A stretch of 64,000 bases of DNA from Yoonia maritima (GTDB taxonomy: Bacteria; Pseudomonadota; Alphaproteobacteria; Rhodobacterales; Rhodobacteraceae). The stretch covers positions 186,001 through 250,000 of the forward strand of contig NZ_PVTP01000005.1 in NCBI RefSeq assembly GCF_003003285.1, in the 5' to 3' direction. Below are positions 1 to 10,134 of the stretch, piece after piece. The notes beneath the pieces are model-generated. The model saw only the letters and a program-made list of their open reading frames with translations. It searched no databases and was not told where the DNA came from. Position 1 is the stretch's first letter. Every line of letters begins with the position of its first letter. The position numbers and the translations under genes were made by a program.

Positions 1-645
1 CTCAGTCAATAATCGCCAATCATCTGGGATCGCCGCATAGACCTCTTTCGCGCTATCAAGGTAGCGGTCAAACTGGCGAATGAAATGCGCCTGCCCCGGA
101 AAGTTGGAACCATCGCCGACCCAAACCGTCAAAGCCTCTGACCCGATTTTTTGACCCAGTTCGATGCAGTACAGATTATGTTCAATCGCTTGCTGACGGA
201 CGGCTTTGTCCGTGTGTGAAAGAGAACCATATTTGTAGCTGTGCGCCTGATCCGGTTGATCCTGAAAGGTGTTCGAATTCATCGCATCGAACGCCAAATT
301 GGTTTCTTCGGCCTTTGCCAACAGATCAGCAGCAGGGGCGTCATCCCACGGGATATGCAGGGACACCTTTGGCGTCGCACCCGTTAGCTGATGAATGACA
401 CCGCAGTCATCCATCTTATCAAAGATATTTGCGGGCTCGCCCGCGCCCGGGAACCGGGCAAAGCGGGTGCCGCCGGTGCCGGTGCCCCAAGATGGAATGG
501 CAACGCCGTAATCCGACACCTGTGCCTTGATCGCGGCAATATCGATACCGCGACGATCAAGCTGTTCGCCCAAGGCATCGTAATCCGTACGCAGCGCTGT
601 TTCAGCCTGCGCATTGGCGGCGGAAATGTGGTCAGTCTTAATCAT
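1..645 (-). CDS. rhaI: L-rhamnose isomerase, partial (C-terminal part outside the window)
   Basis: The frame is open from an ATG at 645 to the window edge (215 codons, no stop), so only the N-terminal half is present. It matches the Pseudomonas stutzeri/rhizobial type of L-rhamnose isomerase, a metal-dependent TIM-barrel enzyme of the cytoplasm that converts L-rhamnose to L-rhamnulose. The early segment PSWGTGTGGTRFARFPG is characteristic. A G-rich stretch precedes the start. The gene begins 12 bases after the stop of rhaD and is the second gene of a leftward rhaDI operon, the arrangement known from rhizobia. The identification rests on residue pattern and context, and the metal-binding half cannot be checked here. 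Confidence 0.9.
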   Translation of the reverse strand, partial: MIKTDHISAANAQAETALRTDYDALGEQLDRRGIDIAAIKAQVSDYGVAIPSWGTGTGGTRFARFPGAGEPANIFDKMDDCGVIHQLTGATPKVSLHIPWDDAPAADLLAKAEETNLAFDAMNSNTFQDQPDQAHSYKYGSLSHTDKAVRQQAIEHNLYCIELGQKIGSEALTVWVGDGSNFPGQAHFIRQFDRYLDSAKEVYAAIPDDWRLLTE

Positions 646-657
646 TGTATCCCCCGA

Positions 658-2760
658 TCAACGCGTGAACGCTTGGACATTGCCCGCGTCCACGTTGATG
701 ATGTTCCCTGTCGACTTTGCACTGACATCGGCGGCAAAGAAATAACACGCCTCTGCAATATCTTCGGGCAGGACCGACCGTTTTAACAACGACCGCTGAC
801 GATACATTTCCTCTAGCCCGTCTTTGTCTGTGTCATAGGTCGATGCCCGTTGCGTCAACCATTCGCCTGACCAGATTTTGGACCCTTTCAACACCGCATC
901 AGGGTTCACAACATTCACGCGGATACCATCAGGCGCGCCTTCCAATGCTAAACAGCGGGCAAGGTGAATTTCGCTAGCCTTAGCCGTGCAATAGGCGGAT
1001 GCGCCCGGCGATGCAGCCAACCCATTCTTGGACGCGACAAAGATCATGGACCCACCGATGCCTTGGGTCTTTAGCAGTTTGAATGCCTCGCGAGCGACAA
1101 GGAAATAACCGGTCGAAAGGATCGACATATTCTTGTTCCATAGCTCTAGCGTGGTGTCTTCGACTGTGGCGGATGATGCGATCCCTGCGTTGGACACGAC
1201 GATATCGACGCCACCGAATTCAACCGCCATATCCGCGTAAGCTTGGGCAACGGCATCTTCCGAGGTGACGTTCATTTCGACGGTGCGCACAACATCAGCA
1301 CCGTATTTCGCGGCTAAGCCTTCGCTCGTTGAAGCCAATGCATCAGCATCAATATCGGCAAGCACGACACATGCACCGTCCATTAGATACCGTTCGGCCG
1401 TTGCGGCCCCGATGCCACCAGCACCCCCAGTCACAATGGCAACGCGGCCAGCCAGCGCTTTTGGTTTTGGCATGCGCTGCAGCTTTGCTTCTTCAAGCAA
1501 CCAGTATTCGATATCAAACGCCTCTTGCTCGGGCAGACCTTGGTATTCGCTGATTGCGTGTGCGCCGCGCATCACGTTGATCGCATTAACATAGAATTCG
1601 CCAGATACGCGCGCCGTCGCCTTGTCCTTCGCGAAGGTGATCATGCCAACGCCGGGCACGAGGTACACAATCGCATTGGGGTCACGCATGCCCGGGCTGT
1701 TATCGTGTTTGCAACGTTCGTAATAGGCGGTGTAATCCGCGCGGTAATCAGCGACCATGCCAGCCAAACCCGCCAATGTCCCGTCAATATCAGGGTTCGC
1801 TGAATCGAAATCGACAACAAGCGGACGGATCTTAGTGCGCAAAAAATGGTCAGGGCATGACGTGCCCAGCGCCGCCAACGGCTCCATATCATTTGAACCG
1901 ACAAATTGCAGGACAGCGTCCTGATCATCGAAATGACCAACCTTGTGGCTATCCTCGGAAATCATACCGCGGATCGCGGGCATCAGTGCTGCTGCGACAC
2001 GACGACGTTCATCCGCAGACAAAGCTGTATGTTTTTGCCCACCGAACGCGGGCACATCCGCCGTCTTATTTTCAAGCCACGCTGTCGCGGTGTTAATCAC
2101 CTCTAGCGTGGTTTCATAACAAACCTTGGCATCATCATCCCAAGTGAACAAACCATGCGACCCCAGAATGACGCCTTTCGCATTCGGGTTCTTTTCGCAG
2201 AAGTCCGACAACCACAAACCCAATTCATAACCGGGGCGCTTCCACGGTAGCCAACCAACGGTATCGCCAAAAATCTCTTGGGTAAGCGCGATACCGTCTT
2301 TGGAAGCAGCAATCGCGATGATCGCATCTGAATGCACGTGATCAACATGCTTGCGCGGCACATATGCGTGCAGCGGCGTATCAATCGACGCCGCCCGTGA
2401 GTTCAAATTGAACGTACAATGAGGAAGATAGCCGACCATCTCGTCCTCAAATTTGACACCGCGATACAGCCCCTTAAGGGCGTTCAGCTTGTCCATATAA
2501 AGCGTTGAAAATCCGTCCATCTTGATCGAACCGATATCACCACCCGACCCTTTGACCCAAAGAACCTCGACCTGATCACCCGTTAGCGGGTCCGTCTCCA
2601 TGACCTTAGCCGAAGTATTGCCCCCGCCATAATTGGTGACGCGCTTATCGGACCCCAAAAGGTTGGACCGATACAGTAGCTTTTCAGGCTCGGTCATGTT
2701 TGAAGCGGTTGCATCGTCCCATAGGTTTTCAAGTCGCGCCTTTGGCGAAGATGTCGGCAT
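658..2760 (-). CDS. rhaD: Bifunctional rhamnulose-1-phosphate aldolase / lactaldehyde dehydrogenase
   Basis: A 700-residue fusion. Residues 1 to about 420 form a class II aldolase domain (HVDHVHSDAI and PHCTFNLNSR segments) that splits L-rhamnulose 1-phosphate into dihydroxyacetone phosphate and L-lactaldehyde. Residues from about 435 form a short-chain dehydrogenase with the nucleotide-binding TGGAGGIG near residue 442 and the catalytic YxxxK as YCTAK near residue 589; it is expected to oxidise lactaldehyde to lactate. The length is usual for the family. It is the first gene of rhaDI and is transcribed divergently from rhaR across a 192-base promoter region with repeated operator-like motifs. 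Both active-site signatures look intact. Confidence 0.95.
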   Translation of the reverse strand: MPTSSPKARLENLWDDATASNMTEPEKLLYRSNLLGSDKRVTNYGGGNTSAKVMETDPLTGDQVEVLWVKGSGGDIGSIKMDGFSTLYMDKLNALKGLYRGVKFEDEMVGYLPHCTFNLNSRAASIDTPLHAYVPRKHVDHVHSDAIIAIAASKDGIALTQEIFGDTVGWLPWKRPGYELGLWLSDFCEKNPNAKGVILGSHGLFTWDDDAKVCYETTLEVINTATAWLENKTADVPAFGGQKHTALSADERRRVAAALMPAIRGMISEDSHKVGHFDDQDAVLQFVGSNDMEPLAALGTSCPDHFLRTKIRPLVVDFDSANPDIDGTLAGLAGMVADYRADYTAYYERCKHDNSPGMRDPNAIVYLVPGVGMITFAKDKATARVSGEFYVNAINVMRGAHAISEYQGLPEQEAFDIEYWLLEEAKLQRMPKPKALAGRVAIVTGGAGGIGAATAERYLMDGACVVLADIDADALASTSEGLAAKYGADVVRTVEMNVTSEDAVAQAYADMAVEFGGVDIVVSNAGIASSATVEDTTLELWNKNMSILSTGYFLVAREAFKLLKTQGIGGSMIFVASKNGLAASPGASAYCTAKASEIHLARCLALEGAPDGIRVNVVNPDAVLKGSKIWSGEWLTQRASTYDTDKDGLEEMYRQRSLLKRSVLPEDIAEACYFFAADVSAKSTGNIINVDAGNVQAFTR

Positions 2761-2830
2761 GGTTTTCCTCCCATTCGGGACCAGTAATTGGTCACGTTTG
2801 CCAGATTACTGCGCGAGATTGAACGTCGCG

Positions 2831-2922
2831 TCAATCATTTTCAATCATTATCGATCACGCTGCGCCGCAGAAACGATCAATAATGAAAGAAATTGATTGA
2901 CAATGACTGATTGAATGATTGA
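2831..2922. promoter_or_regulatory. Candidate RhaR operator array in the rhaD/rhaR divergent promoter
   Basis: TCAATCATT occurs twice in tandem on the plus strand (2831-2839 and 2841-2849, a 10-base period). Its reverse complement AATGATTGA occurs at 2914-2922, preceded by one-mismatch copies AATGACTGA (2902-2910) and ATTGATTGA (2892-2900). The two groups point towards each other and flank the middle of the intergenic region. DeoR-family repressors usually bind such repeated short elements, so this is the likely RhaR binding region for both operons. The repeats are seen directly; binding is inferred. Confidence 0.6.
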
Positions 2923-2952
2923 AGCTGCGACCAAAGAACGGGACAAAAAACC

Positions 2953-3759
2953 ATGATCGAAAGCGAACGCCACCGCGTTATTCTCTCTGCTGTAGAAGCC
3001 CGGCCCGTTGTTACGGTTGCCGAAATGGTTGAACTGACAGACGCGTCAGAAGCCACCGTGCGCCGCGACATCGCCACGCTTCATATGCAGAAAAAGCTGC
3101 GCCGCGTGCGGGGTGGGGCAGAATCAATCGCGCCCCCACAATTCGTTGGTCTTAAGGGGCGTCCGTTCGCGATGAACGAAAGCCACAAGATTGCAGAAAA
3201 ACGCGCAATTGCGAGCGCAGCGGTCGAACTATGCGATGATGGGGATCCGATCATTATCAACGGCGGCACAACAACATTTCAGATGGTGCATCCGCTGGCA
3301 AACAAGCGGTGTCTTGTTTTTACAAACTCTTTCCCCATCGCGGAACATCTGCTGCACCAATCCAAGAACACGGTCATGCTGTCGGGCGGCACGATCTATC
3401 GCGAACAGAACATCATTCTGTCGCCGTTCGATAATGACGTTACCCGGAACTTTAGCGCCAAGCGCCTATTTCTTGGATGCCAAGGTGTGTCCAAACTAGG
3501 CGTGATGGAGCAAGACCCGCTGATCATTCAGGCCGAAAACAAACTGATGGGCCAAGCGGACGAAGTTATATTGCTTGCTGACAGCACAAAATTCAAATCA
3601 CGGTCTAGCCTCATTTTGTGCGGCCTTGATCAGATTGCCACCATCATTACCGACGACCGGATTGAGGACGCCCATGCCAGCATGATCGACGCGGCCGGTG
3701 TCACATTAATTACCGTTACCCCGACCCGTGCCGAGGAGGAAAAGCGCGAAGTGGGATAA
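2953..3759 (+). CDS. rhaR: DeoR-family transcriptional regulator of rhamnose catabolism
   Basis: A 268-residue DeoR/GlpR-type repressor. The winged HTH lies in about residues 5-60 (DASEATVRRDIATL recognition helix). The effector domain has the ISOCOT-like phosphosugar-binding elements INGGTTTF and FLGCQGVS. Length and layout are normal for the family. It opens the rightward operon rhaRSTPQMK and lies opposite rhaD, as in rhizobial rhamnose loci where RhaR is the negative regulator. The inducer is probably rhamnose or a phosphorylated intermediate, which the sequence does not decide. rhaS starts 29 bases after its stop. Confidence 0.9.
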   Translation: MIESERHRVILSAVEARPVVTVAEMVELTDASEATVRRDIATLHMQKKLRRVRGGAESIAPPQFVGLKGRPFAMNESHKIAEKRAIASAAVELCDDGDPIIINGGTTTFQMVHPLANKRCLVFTNSFPIAEHLLHQSKNTVMLSGGTIYREQNIILSPFDNDVTRNFSAKRLFLGCQGVSKLGVMEQDPLIIQAENKLMGQADEVILLADSTKFKSRSSLILCGLDQIATIITDDRIEDAHASMIDAAGVTLITVTPTRAEEEKREVG

Positions 3760-3788
3760 CGCACGACTGCTCATTAGGGAGGAACAAC

Positions 3789-4781
3789 ATGAGCCTATCA
3801 AAGAAAATCGCATTGGCCGCTGGCCTTGCGACATCATTCATTGCGACCACAGCTATGGCCGACGACGTGCGTATTGCGCTTGTCGTTAAATCACTGGGCA
3901 ACGGTTTCTTCGAGGCCGCAGCACGCGGCGCAGAAGAAGCCGCCGGTGAATTGGGTGGGGTAGAAATTATCTATACCGGCCCAACAGACACCACTGCCGA
4001 AGGTCAGATCGAAGTCATCAATTCGCTGATTGCGCAGCGCGTTGACGCGATCGCCGTTTCTGCAAACGACCCTGACGCATTGGTACCCGCGCTACAAAAG
4101 GCGATGGATCGTGGGATCACAGTTATTTCTTGGGATTCAGGCGTTGCACCTGAAGGCCGCGAAATGCACCTATCACCTTCATCCAACGCGCTGATTGGTC
4201 AAACCATCATCAAACTGGCGGCAGATGAAATGCCAGACGGCGGTCAGGTCGCCATTTTGTCAGCAACGTCGACATCGACAAACCAGAACATCTGGATTGA
4301 TGAAATGAACGCCGTCATGGGCGACTATCCAAACATCGAAGTCGTCGCGACAGTTTACGGCGATGATCTGGCTGACAAATCCTACCGCGAGACTCAGGGA
4401 CTTATTCAGACCTACCCTGACTTGGATGCAATCATTGCGCCGACCTCTGTCGGTATCGTCGCAGCCGCACAAGCCGTGGCTGACGCAGGCAAAATTGGCG
4501 AAGTTAACGTGACCGGTCTTGGTCTTCCGTCGGAAATGGCCGGTGCCATCGAAAGCGGTGCGTCAAAGTCCTTCGCGATCTGGAACCCAGTTGATCTAGG
4601 CTATGCGACTACAATGCTGGCCTACAATCTGGCGACAGATGCCGCGACAGCCGCACCGGGTGCAGAAATCGGCATGGGCCGGATGGGCACTGCCACATTG
4701 GATGACAATAACGAGGCAGCAATGTCGACGCCGTTCAAATACGACGCCAGCAACATCGACGAATTCAAAAGCGTCTTTTGA
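3789..4781 (+). CDS. rhaS: Rhamnose ABC transporter, periplasmic binding protein
   Basis: A 330-residue CUT2-type sugar-binding protein. A Sec signal peptide is evident (basic SLSKK start, hydrophobic core, likely cleavage after Ala24 in AMA-DDV). The mature part has the periplasmic-binding-protein I fold typical of ribose/rhamnose binders (NSLIAQRVDAIAVSANDP; SWDSGV). A strong ribosome site, TTAGGGAGGAACAAC, precedes the ATG. It is expected to capture L-rhamnose in the periplasm and hand it to RhaP/RhaQ. It is followed by a short stem-loop before rhaT, which could keep the binding protein in excess over the membrane parts. Confidence 0.93.
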   Translation: MSLSKKIALAAGLATSFIATTAMADDVRIALVVKSLGNGFFEAAARGAEEAAGELGGVEIIYTGPTDTTAEGQIEVINSLIAQRVDAIAVSANDPDALVPALQKAMDRGITVISWDSGVAPEGREMHLSPSSNALIGQTIIKLAADEMPDGGQVAILSATSTSTNQNIWIDEMNAVMGDYPNIEVVATVYGDDLADKSYRETQGLIQTYPDLDAIIAPTSVGIVAAAQAVADAGKIGEVNVTGLGLPSEMAGAIESGASKSFAIWNPVDLGYATTMLAYNLATDAATAAPGAEIGMGRMGTATLDDNNEAAMSTPFKYDASNIDEFKSVF

Positions 4782-4788
4782 TTTAACT

Positions 4789-4815
4789 TGCAGGTCCGGC
4801 TTGACTGGGCCTGCA
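4789..4815 (+). other. Intercistronic stem-loop after rhaS
   Basis: TGCAGGTCC (4789-4797) can pair with GGGCCTGCA (4807-4815), giving 9 pairs with one G-U and a 9-base loop. There is no T tract, so it is more likely an RNA-stabilising or partial attenuation element between rhaS and rhaT than a full terminator. Its role is inferred from position. Confidence 0.4.
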
Positions 4816-4828
4816 TCCATATTCTCAA

Positions 4829-6388
4829 GTGAACATCATGACTTTGGACAACACCAAGCAGCCAATAGCGGCGCGCGGGGACACGGCTGATCTTGCGCCG
4901 GTTCTTACGCTGCGTGGCATCACCAAGACTTTTCCCGGCGTCCGCGCGCTGGGTGGCGTTGATCTGGCGCTTTATTCCGGCCAAGTCACCGCTCTCGTTG
5001 GTGAAAACGGCGCAGGGAAATCGACACTCGTAAAGGTGCTAACTGGTATTTACCGCCCAGACGCTGGTGACATTGTCATTGATGATACACCCACTCAATT
5101 TCAAACGGCCACCGACGCGTCAGACGCGGGTGTGACAGCGATCCACCAAGAAACGGTGCTTTTTGATGATCTTACGGTCGCTGAAAACATCTTTCTAGGT
5201 CACGCTCCACGTACCCGCTGGGGGCTAATTGATTGGGGCACCATGCGCACCCAAGCGACCGAAATCCTGACGCGTATTGGTGCAAATCTGGACCCAGATG
5301 CCACCCTGCGGGAATTGGGCATCGCGAACAAACACCTTGTCGCCATCGCACGCGCCTTGTCGGTGCAGGCCCGCGTCGTGGTGATGGACGAACCAACCGC
5401 CGCCCTGTCCAGGGCAGAGATCGAAGAGCTGTACGAACTGGTTGATCGCCTGAAATCCGAAGGCAAAGCGATCCTATTCATCAGCCACAAATTTGATGAA
5501 ATCTTCCGCATCGCCGACCGCTATACCGTGTTCCGCGATGGCGAAATGGTGGGTGCGGGCATGATCGCCGACATCACCGAAAACAAGCTGGTCGAAATGA
5601 TGGTCGGCCGCCCCGTTGGGCAAGTCTTTCCAACCCGCAGCACAAATATAGGTGACGAAATCCTGCGGGTAGTGGGATATTCCCATCCAACCGAATTCGC
5701 CGACATCAATTTCGGCCTGCGCCGAGGCGAGATTTTAGGATTTTACGGGCTGGTTGGTGCTGGTCGTTCCGAATTCATGCAGGCGCTGTTTGGCGTCACA
5801 AAGCCATCGAAGGGCGCGATTAAGATCGACGGCAAAATCGCCATCATCCGAAGCCCGAACGAAGCAATAGAACAAGGCATCGTTTACGTCCCCGAGGACC
5901 GCGGCAAGCAAGGCGCAATCATTGACTTGCCTATCTTCCAAAACGTGACACTTCCATCGTTGGGGCGGATTTCGGGCAATGGTTTTCTGAAAATGGCCGA
6001 AGAATTCAGCCTTGCGCGCAAATACACTGAACGGCTTGATCTTCGTGCGGCTGCGCTTGACCAGAACGTCGGCAATCTATCTGGGGGGAACCAACAAAAA
6101 GTGGTCATCGCCAAATGGCTCGCCACATTGCCTAAGGTGATCATCCTAGACGAACCCACCAAAGGCATCGACGTAGGTTCCAAAGCTGCCGTGCATGAAT
6201 TCATGGCCGAACTAGCAAACGAAGGGCTGTCGGTGATCATGGTTAGCTCTGAGATCCCGGAAATCTTAGGCATGTCCGACCGCGTAATTGTGATGCGCGA
6301 AGGCCGGATCGTCGATGAATGCGACCGCAAAGGTCTAACCCCAGAAAAGCTAGTGCGCGCCGCCGCAGGTTACGAGGAGAGCGCCTAA
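4829..6388 (+). CDS. rhaT: Rhamnose ABC transporter, ATP-binding protein (double domain)
   Basis: A 519-residue double ATPase of the CUT2 sugar-transport class. The first domain has Walker A GENGAGKST near residue 58 and MDEPTAALS as Walker B. The second has the degenerate Walker A GLVGAGRSE near residue 307 that is normal for this class, plus LSGGNQQKV near 417 and LDEPTKGID. The frame opens with GTG at 4829; an ATG three codons later (4838) is an equally possible start. Its stop overlaps the rhaP start by one base (TAATG). It energises import through RhaP and RhaQ. Confidence 0.93.
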   Translation: MNIMTLDNTKQPIAARGDTADLAPVLTLRGITKTFPGVRALGGVDLALYSGQVTALVGENGAGKSTLVKVLTGIYRPDAGDIVIDDTPTQFQTATDASDAGVTAIHQETVLFDDLTVAENIFLGHAPRTRWGLIDWGTMRTQATEILTRIGANLDPDATLRELGIANKHLVAIARALSVQARVVVMDEPTAALSRAEIEELYELVDRLKSEGKAILFISHKFDEIFRIADRYTVFRDGEMVGAGMIADITENKLVEMMVGRPVGQVFPTRSTNIGDEILRVVGYSHPTEFADINFGLRRGEILGFYGLVGAGRSEFMQALFGVTKPSKGAIKIDGKIAIIRSPNEAIEQGIVYVPEDRGKQGAIIDLPIFQNVTLPSLGRISGNGFLKMAEEFSLARKYTERLDLRAAALDQNVGNLSGGNQQKVVIAKWLATLPKVIILDEPTKGIDVGSKAAVHEFMAELANEGLSVIMVSSEIPEILGMSDRVIVMREGRIVDECDRKGLTPEKLVRAAAGYEESA

Positions 6389-7368
6389 TGCTGAAACGTC
6401 TAAAATCACGGGAAACGATCCTGCTAGGCGCAATAATCGCGCTGATCGCCTTGGTTGAAACGCGGTTTTCTGGGTTTGCTGCGCCGGGCAATCTGGCAAG
6501 CATCTTTAACGACACCTCGATCTTGATGATCCTTGCCTTGGGCCAAATGACGGTCATCTTGACCAAATGCATTGATCTATCGGTCGCGTCAAACCTTGCC
6601 CTAACAGGGATGGTCGTTGCGACAATCAACGCCGCAATGCCGGGGATGCCTGTAACGGTTTTGATCCTGATTGCTATCGCACTAGGGATGCTTATGGGGG
6701 CATTCAACGGCGTGTTGGTCTGGCTTTTGGACCTGCCTTCAATCGTGGTCACCCTGGGTACGATGACAATCTATCGCGGTGTGATCTTCCTGATCTCAGA
6801 TGGCGCATGGATCAACGCACATGAAATGAGCGATGGCTTTAAGGCGCTGCCGCGTCATGTGATCCTTGGCCTACCCGTGCTGGGATGGATCGCGATTTTG
6901 GTTATCACGCTGTTCGTTCCGTTGATCATGCGCACCCCGATGGGCCGCGCGTTCTATGCCGTTGGTGGAAATCCACATGCAGCGGTTTACACTGGCATTA
7001 ACGTTGGTCGGACACGGTTCAACAGCTTTGTGCTATCCGGTGGGCTTGCCGGGCTTTGCGGGTATCTTTGGGTGTCGCGTTATGCCGTGGCCTATACGGA
7101 CGTCGCTGGCGGGTTTGAGTTGGACGTGGTTGCCGCCTGCGTCATTGGAGGCATTTCCATCGCCGGTGGGATCGGTTCCGTTGGTGGTGCAGTTTTGGGC
7201 GCGCTATTTCTTGGCGTGATCAAGAACGCACTTCCGGTCGCTGGCATTTCGCCATTCTGGCAGCTTGCCATTTCAGGTGCAGCGATCATCATCGCTGTCG
7301 CATTTAACGCCCAGTCTGAACGAACCAAGGGCCGTGTTATCCTCAAATCTGCCGAGGCCACATCATGA
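6388..7368 (+). CDS. rhaP: Rhamnose ABC transporter, permease
   Basis: A 326-residue, highly hydrophobic CUT2/BPD_transp_2 permease. The frame extends further upstream, but the ATG at 6388 overlaps the rhaT stop by one base and is preceded by GAGGAGAGCG, so it is chosen. Typical motifs are LTKCIDLSVASNLALTGMV early and FELDVVAACVIGGISIAGG late. It is paired with RhaQ as the two halves of the membrane channel. The stop overlaps rhaQ (ATGA), which suggests translational coupling. Confidence 0.92.
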   Translation: MLKRLKSRETILLGAIIALIALVETRFSGFAAPGNLASIFNDTSILMILALGQMTVILTKCIDLSVASNLALTGMVVATINAAMPGMPVTVLILIAIALGMLMGAFNGVLVWLLDLPSIVVTLGTMTIYRGVIFLISDGAWINAHEMSDGFKALPRHVILGLPVLGWIAILVITLFVPLIMRTPMGRAFYAVGGNPHAAVYTGINVGRTRFNSFVLSGGLAGLCGYLWVSRYAVAYTDVAGGFELDVVAACVIGGISIAGGIGSVGGAVLGALFLGVIKNALPVAGISPFWQLAISGAAIIIAVAFNAQSERTKGRVILKSAEATS

Positions 7369-8369
7369 GCATTTCCGACACAGCCCAGCGTACGATCCCG
7401 AACCGACTGCACAGCCGTGGTTATCGGCTAATCCGATCATGGGAAGTCCTATTGCTAGGCGTCGCGATCATTATCTTTTTCGCCAACACCCAAGCCAGCC
7501 CATATTTTCTGGACCCTTGGAACCTAAGCGACGCGAGCTTTAACTTTACCGAAAAAGCCATGATCGCTTTTGCAATGGCGCTGCTGATCATCACCGGTGA
7601 AATCGACCTAAGCGTTGCCGGGATTATTGCGCTGTCATCCACTGCGATGGGCTATGCGCTGCAGCTTGGGGCAGGCACGCCAATGCTGGTTCTGATCGGT
7701 CTGAGCGTGGGTGTGTTATGCGGCGCGTTCAACGGGGTGCTGATTACCAAGATGGGTTTGCCATCTATCGTCGTCACCATCGGAACCATGAGCCTGTTTC
7801 GCGGTATTGCGTATATTGTCTTGGGCGACCAAGCATTCAACGGCTACCCCAGCGACTTTAGCGTCTTCGGGCGGGGCTATGCCTTTGGCGTCATCACATG
7901 GGAGATCGTAATTCTCATCGTGCTTGCAATCGCCTTTGGGGTCTTGCTGCATCTGACCAACTTTGGGCGAAAGCTTTATGTCATCGGGAATAATCCCACT
8001 GCAGCGTTGTTTTCCGGGGTGAAGGTTCAAAGAACCAAGATGATCTTGTTCCTGCTCACAGGCTTAATGTCCGGCCTTGCAGCTGTTTGCCTCACGTCCC
8101 GGCTGGGGTCGACGCGCCCGTCCATCGCATTGGGCTGGGAATTAGAGGTCGTCACGATGGTCGTTCTAGGTGGCATTTCGATCTTAGGCGGGTCAGGTAC
8201 AATTGTCGGCGTCGTGATCGCGGCCCTTGTCATGGGCATGGTTACATTTGGCCTTGGCCTGTTGAACGTTCCCGGCATCGTCATGTCGATCTTTATCGGT
8301 GGACTGCTAATCGGGGTTATTGCCCTACCCCGTTTGATCGGGCTGATCGCCGCACAAAGGAAACGCTGA
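7365..8369 (+). CDS. rhaQ: Rhamnose ABC transporter, second permease
   Basis: A 334-residue CUT2 permease, paralogous to the preceding RhaP ([20 protein letters not shown] and [19 protein letters not shown]). The start overlaps the rhaP stop by four bases. It is predicted to form the inner-membrane channel with RhaP. The stop overlaps the rhaM start by one base, so rhaT to rhaK form one coupled translation series. Confidence 0.92.
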   Translation: MSISDTAQRTIPNRLHSRGYRLIRSWEVLLLGVAIIIFFANTQASPYFLDPWNLSDASFNFTEKAMIAFAMALLIITGEIDLSVAGIIALSSTAMGYALQLGAGTPMLVLIGLSVGVLCGAFNGVLITKMGLPSIVVTIGTMSLFRGIAYIVLGDQAFNGYPSDFSVFGRGYAFGVITWEIVILIVLAIAFGVLLHLTNFGRKLYVIGNNPTAALFSGVKVQRTKMILFLLTGLMSGLAAVCLTSRLGSTRPSIALGWELEVVTMVVLGGISILGGSGTIVGVVIAALVMGMVTFGLGLLNVPGIVMSIFIGGLLIGVIALPRLIGLIAAQRKR

Positions 8370-8683
8370 TGGAACGCTACGCCTTTCGCATGACCTTACT
8401 TCCCGGCAAGACCGCAGAATACAAACAACGGCACGATGACATCTGGCCAGAGCTATCCGCGCTGCTGACTGAAGCAGGGATCAGTGATTATTCGATCTGG
8501 TTAGACGAAGACACCAACGCCTTGTTTGGAATCCTGATGCGTACAAACGATCATGCCATGGACAACCTGCCTGACCACCCTGTTATGCAAAAATGGTGGG
8601 CGCATATGGCGGACATCATGGAAACCCACCCATCAAACGAACCCATCGCGATGCCGCTAGAGCCAATGTTTTACATGCCATGA
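8369..8683 (+). CDS. rhaM: L-rhamnose mutarotase
   Basis: A 104-residue protein of the RhaM/YiiL family, which interconverts the alpha and beta anomers of L-rhamnose. Features include the [14 protein letters not shown] start, [12 protein letters not shown] with the family His, [13 protein letters not shown], and the tryptophan pair in [12 protein letters not shown]. The ATG at 8369 overlaps the rhaQ stop; the longer upstream frame is rejected because it lies inside rhaQ. It overlaps rhaK by four bases. Mutarotation supplies the anomer needed by the isomerase. Confidence 0.93.
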   Translation: MERYAFRMTLLPGKTAEYKQRHDDIWPELSALLTEAGISDYSIWLDEDTNALFGILMRTNDHAMDNLPDHPVMQKWWAHMADIMETHPSNEPIAMPLEPMFYMP

Positions 8684-10050
8684 CCGACCATCAATTTATT
8701 GCTGTCATTGATGTCGGCAAAACAAACGCAAAACTGGCGTTAGTGGATGCCAATACGCTCGACGAAGTTGCGGTTCGAACCCGTCCCAATACCGTCTTGC
8801 CGGGACCACCTTGGCCACATTTCGACCTTGAAGGACATTGGGCATTCTTTCTGGATGCCCTTACTGAATTTGGTCAGACACACGCGATTACCGGTATTTC
8901 TATCACCACACATGGGGCCGCTGTCGTTCTGTTGGACAAAGACGGTGCACTTGCCGCGCCGATGTTGGACTATGAACATACCGGGCCCGATGACAGGGCA
9001 GCTGAATACGACGCAATCCGCCCCGAATTTTCGCAAACGGGTTCGCCACGTCTTCCTATGGGGCTTAACGTTGGGGCGCAGTTGGATTGGCAATTTGCGG
9101 TTGACCCAACGCTCTGCGACCGCACGGCGCATATCCTGACCTACCCTCAATACTGGGCATGGCGGCTTACGGATGTCATGGCAACCGAAGTCACATCGCT
9201 TGGCTGCCATACTGATCTGTGGAACCCATATGCAGGCGATTTTTCGTCGCTCATCGATACGCTTGGGATCTCGGGAAAACTGCCAGCAGCACAAAAATCA
9301 GGGTCTATTGCTGGGCAATTGGCCGATGATATTGCGACGCAGACTGGGCTTTCATCGGATATCCCCGTCGCCTTTGGCATCCACGACAGCAATGCATCAC
9401 TTTATCCTCATGTGATCGGTCAGGACGGGGCGTTCAGCGTTGTTTCAACCGGAACATGGGTAATTGCCATGGCCGTGGGTGGCGCTCAGGGCACGCTAGA
9501 CCCGGCGCGCGACACGCTGATCAACGTCAACGCATTAGGCGCAGCAGTTCCATCGGCGCGATTCATGGGGGGACGTTCATTCGAAGAGATCCGAGGCACC
9601 TCAACCGCCGACCCCAACGCCCAAGACCGTATGCGCTTAATCGCTGACGGCGTGATGCTTCTACCATCGGTCGTCCAAGGGTCAGGCCCCTACCCAGACC
9701 GAATGCACAGCTGGACAGCAGAGCCGAAAACCGACGGCACACGGATGCTAGCCCTATCGTATTATCTGGCCCTCATGACGGACACCTGCCTGAACCTGAT
9801 TGGCGCGACTGGCCCAACCATCATCGAAGGCCCCTTTGCGCGGAACGCTGATTACCTAGACATGCTGGCAGCGATCCGACCGGACGGCGTATGCGCGTCA
9901 GCTGCATCAACGGGAACCAGCGCGGGCAGCGCGTTGCTATTGTTGGACGATGCGACCTATCAATCGCCGCCGAAGGTCACATGCTCCCGCAATGTGGCCG
10001 ATTTGCAGGCTTACGCCAGCGAATGGCGCGATCACGTCAATCAAGGCTAA
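8680..10050 (+). CDS. rhaK: Rhamnulokinase, FGGY family
   Basis: A 456-residue FGGY carbohydrate kinase. The N-terminal ATPase motif is [17 protein letters not shown] second domain contains [11 protein letters not shown] and [13 protein letters not shown]. The ATG at 8680 overlaps the rhaM stop (ATGA); the longer frame is a read-through of rhaM and is rejected. It phosphorylates rhamnulose to the substrate of RhaD. In rhizobia the kinase in this position is also needed for rhamnose uptake, which is known of the family but not visible here. Confidence 0.92.
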   Translation: MTDHQFIAVIDVGKTNAKLALVDANTLDEVAVRTRPNTVLPGPPWPHFDLEGHWAFFLDALTEFGQTHAITGISITTHGAAVVLLDKDGALAAPMLDYEHTGPDDRAAEYDAIRPEFSQTGSPRLPMGLNVGAQLDWQFAVDPTLCDRTAHILTYPQYWAWRLTDVMATEVTSLGCHTDLWNPYAGDFSSLIDTLGISGKLPAAQKSGSIAGQLADDIATQTGLSSDIPVAFGIHDSNASLYPHVIGQDGAFSVVSTGTWVIAMAVGGAQGTLDPARDTLINVNALGAAVPSARFMGGRSFEEIRGTSTADPNAQDRMRLIADGVMLLPSVVQGSGPYPDRMHSWTAEPKTDGTRMLALSYYLALMTDTCLNLIGATGPTIIEGPFARNADYLDMLAAIRPDGVCASAASTGTSAGSALLLLDDATYQSPPKVTCSRNVADLQAYASEWRDHVNQG

Positions 10051-10134
10051 TGAAATCAGCCAAGCCTTTGTAGCAATTGTCTTTCCTTTAATTCTTCCGC
10101 TATCAATTTCCAAACGCTTGGAGGAGCCCGCAAT

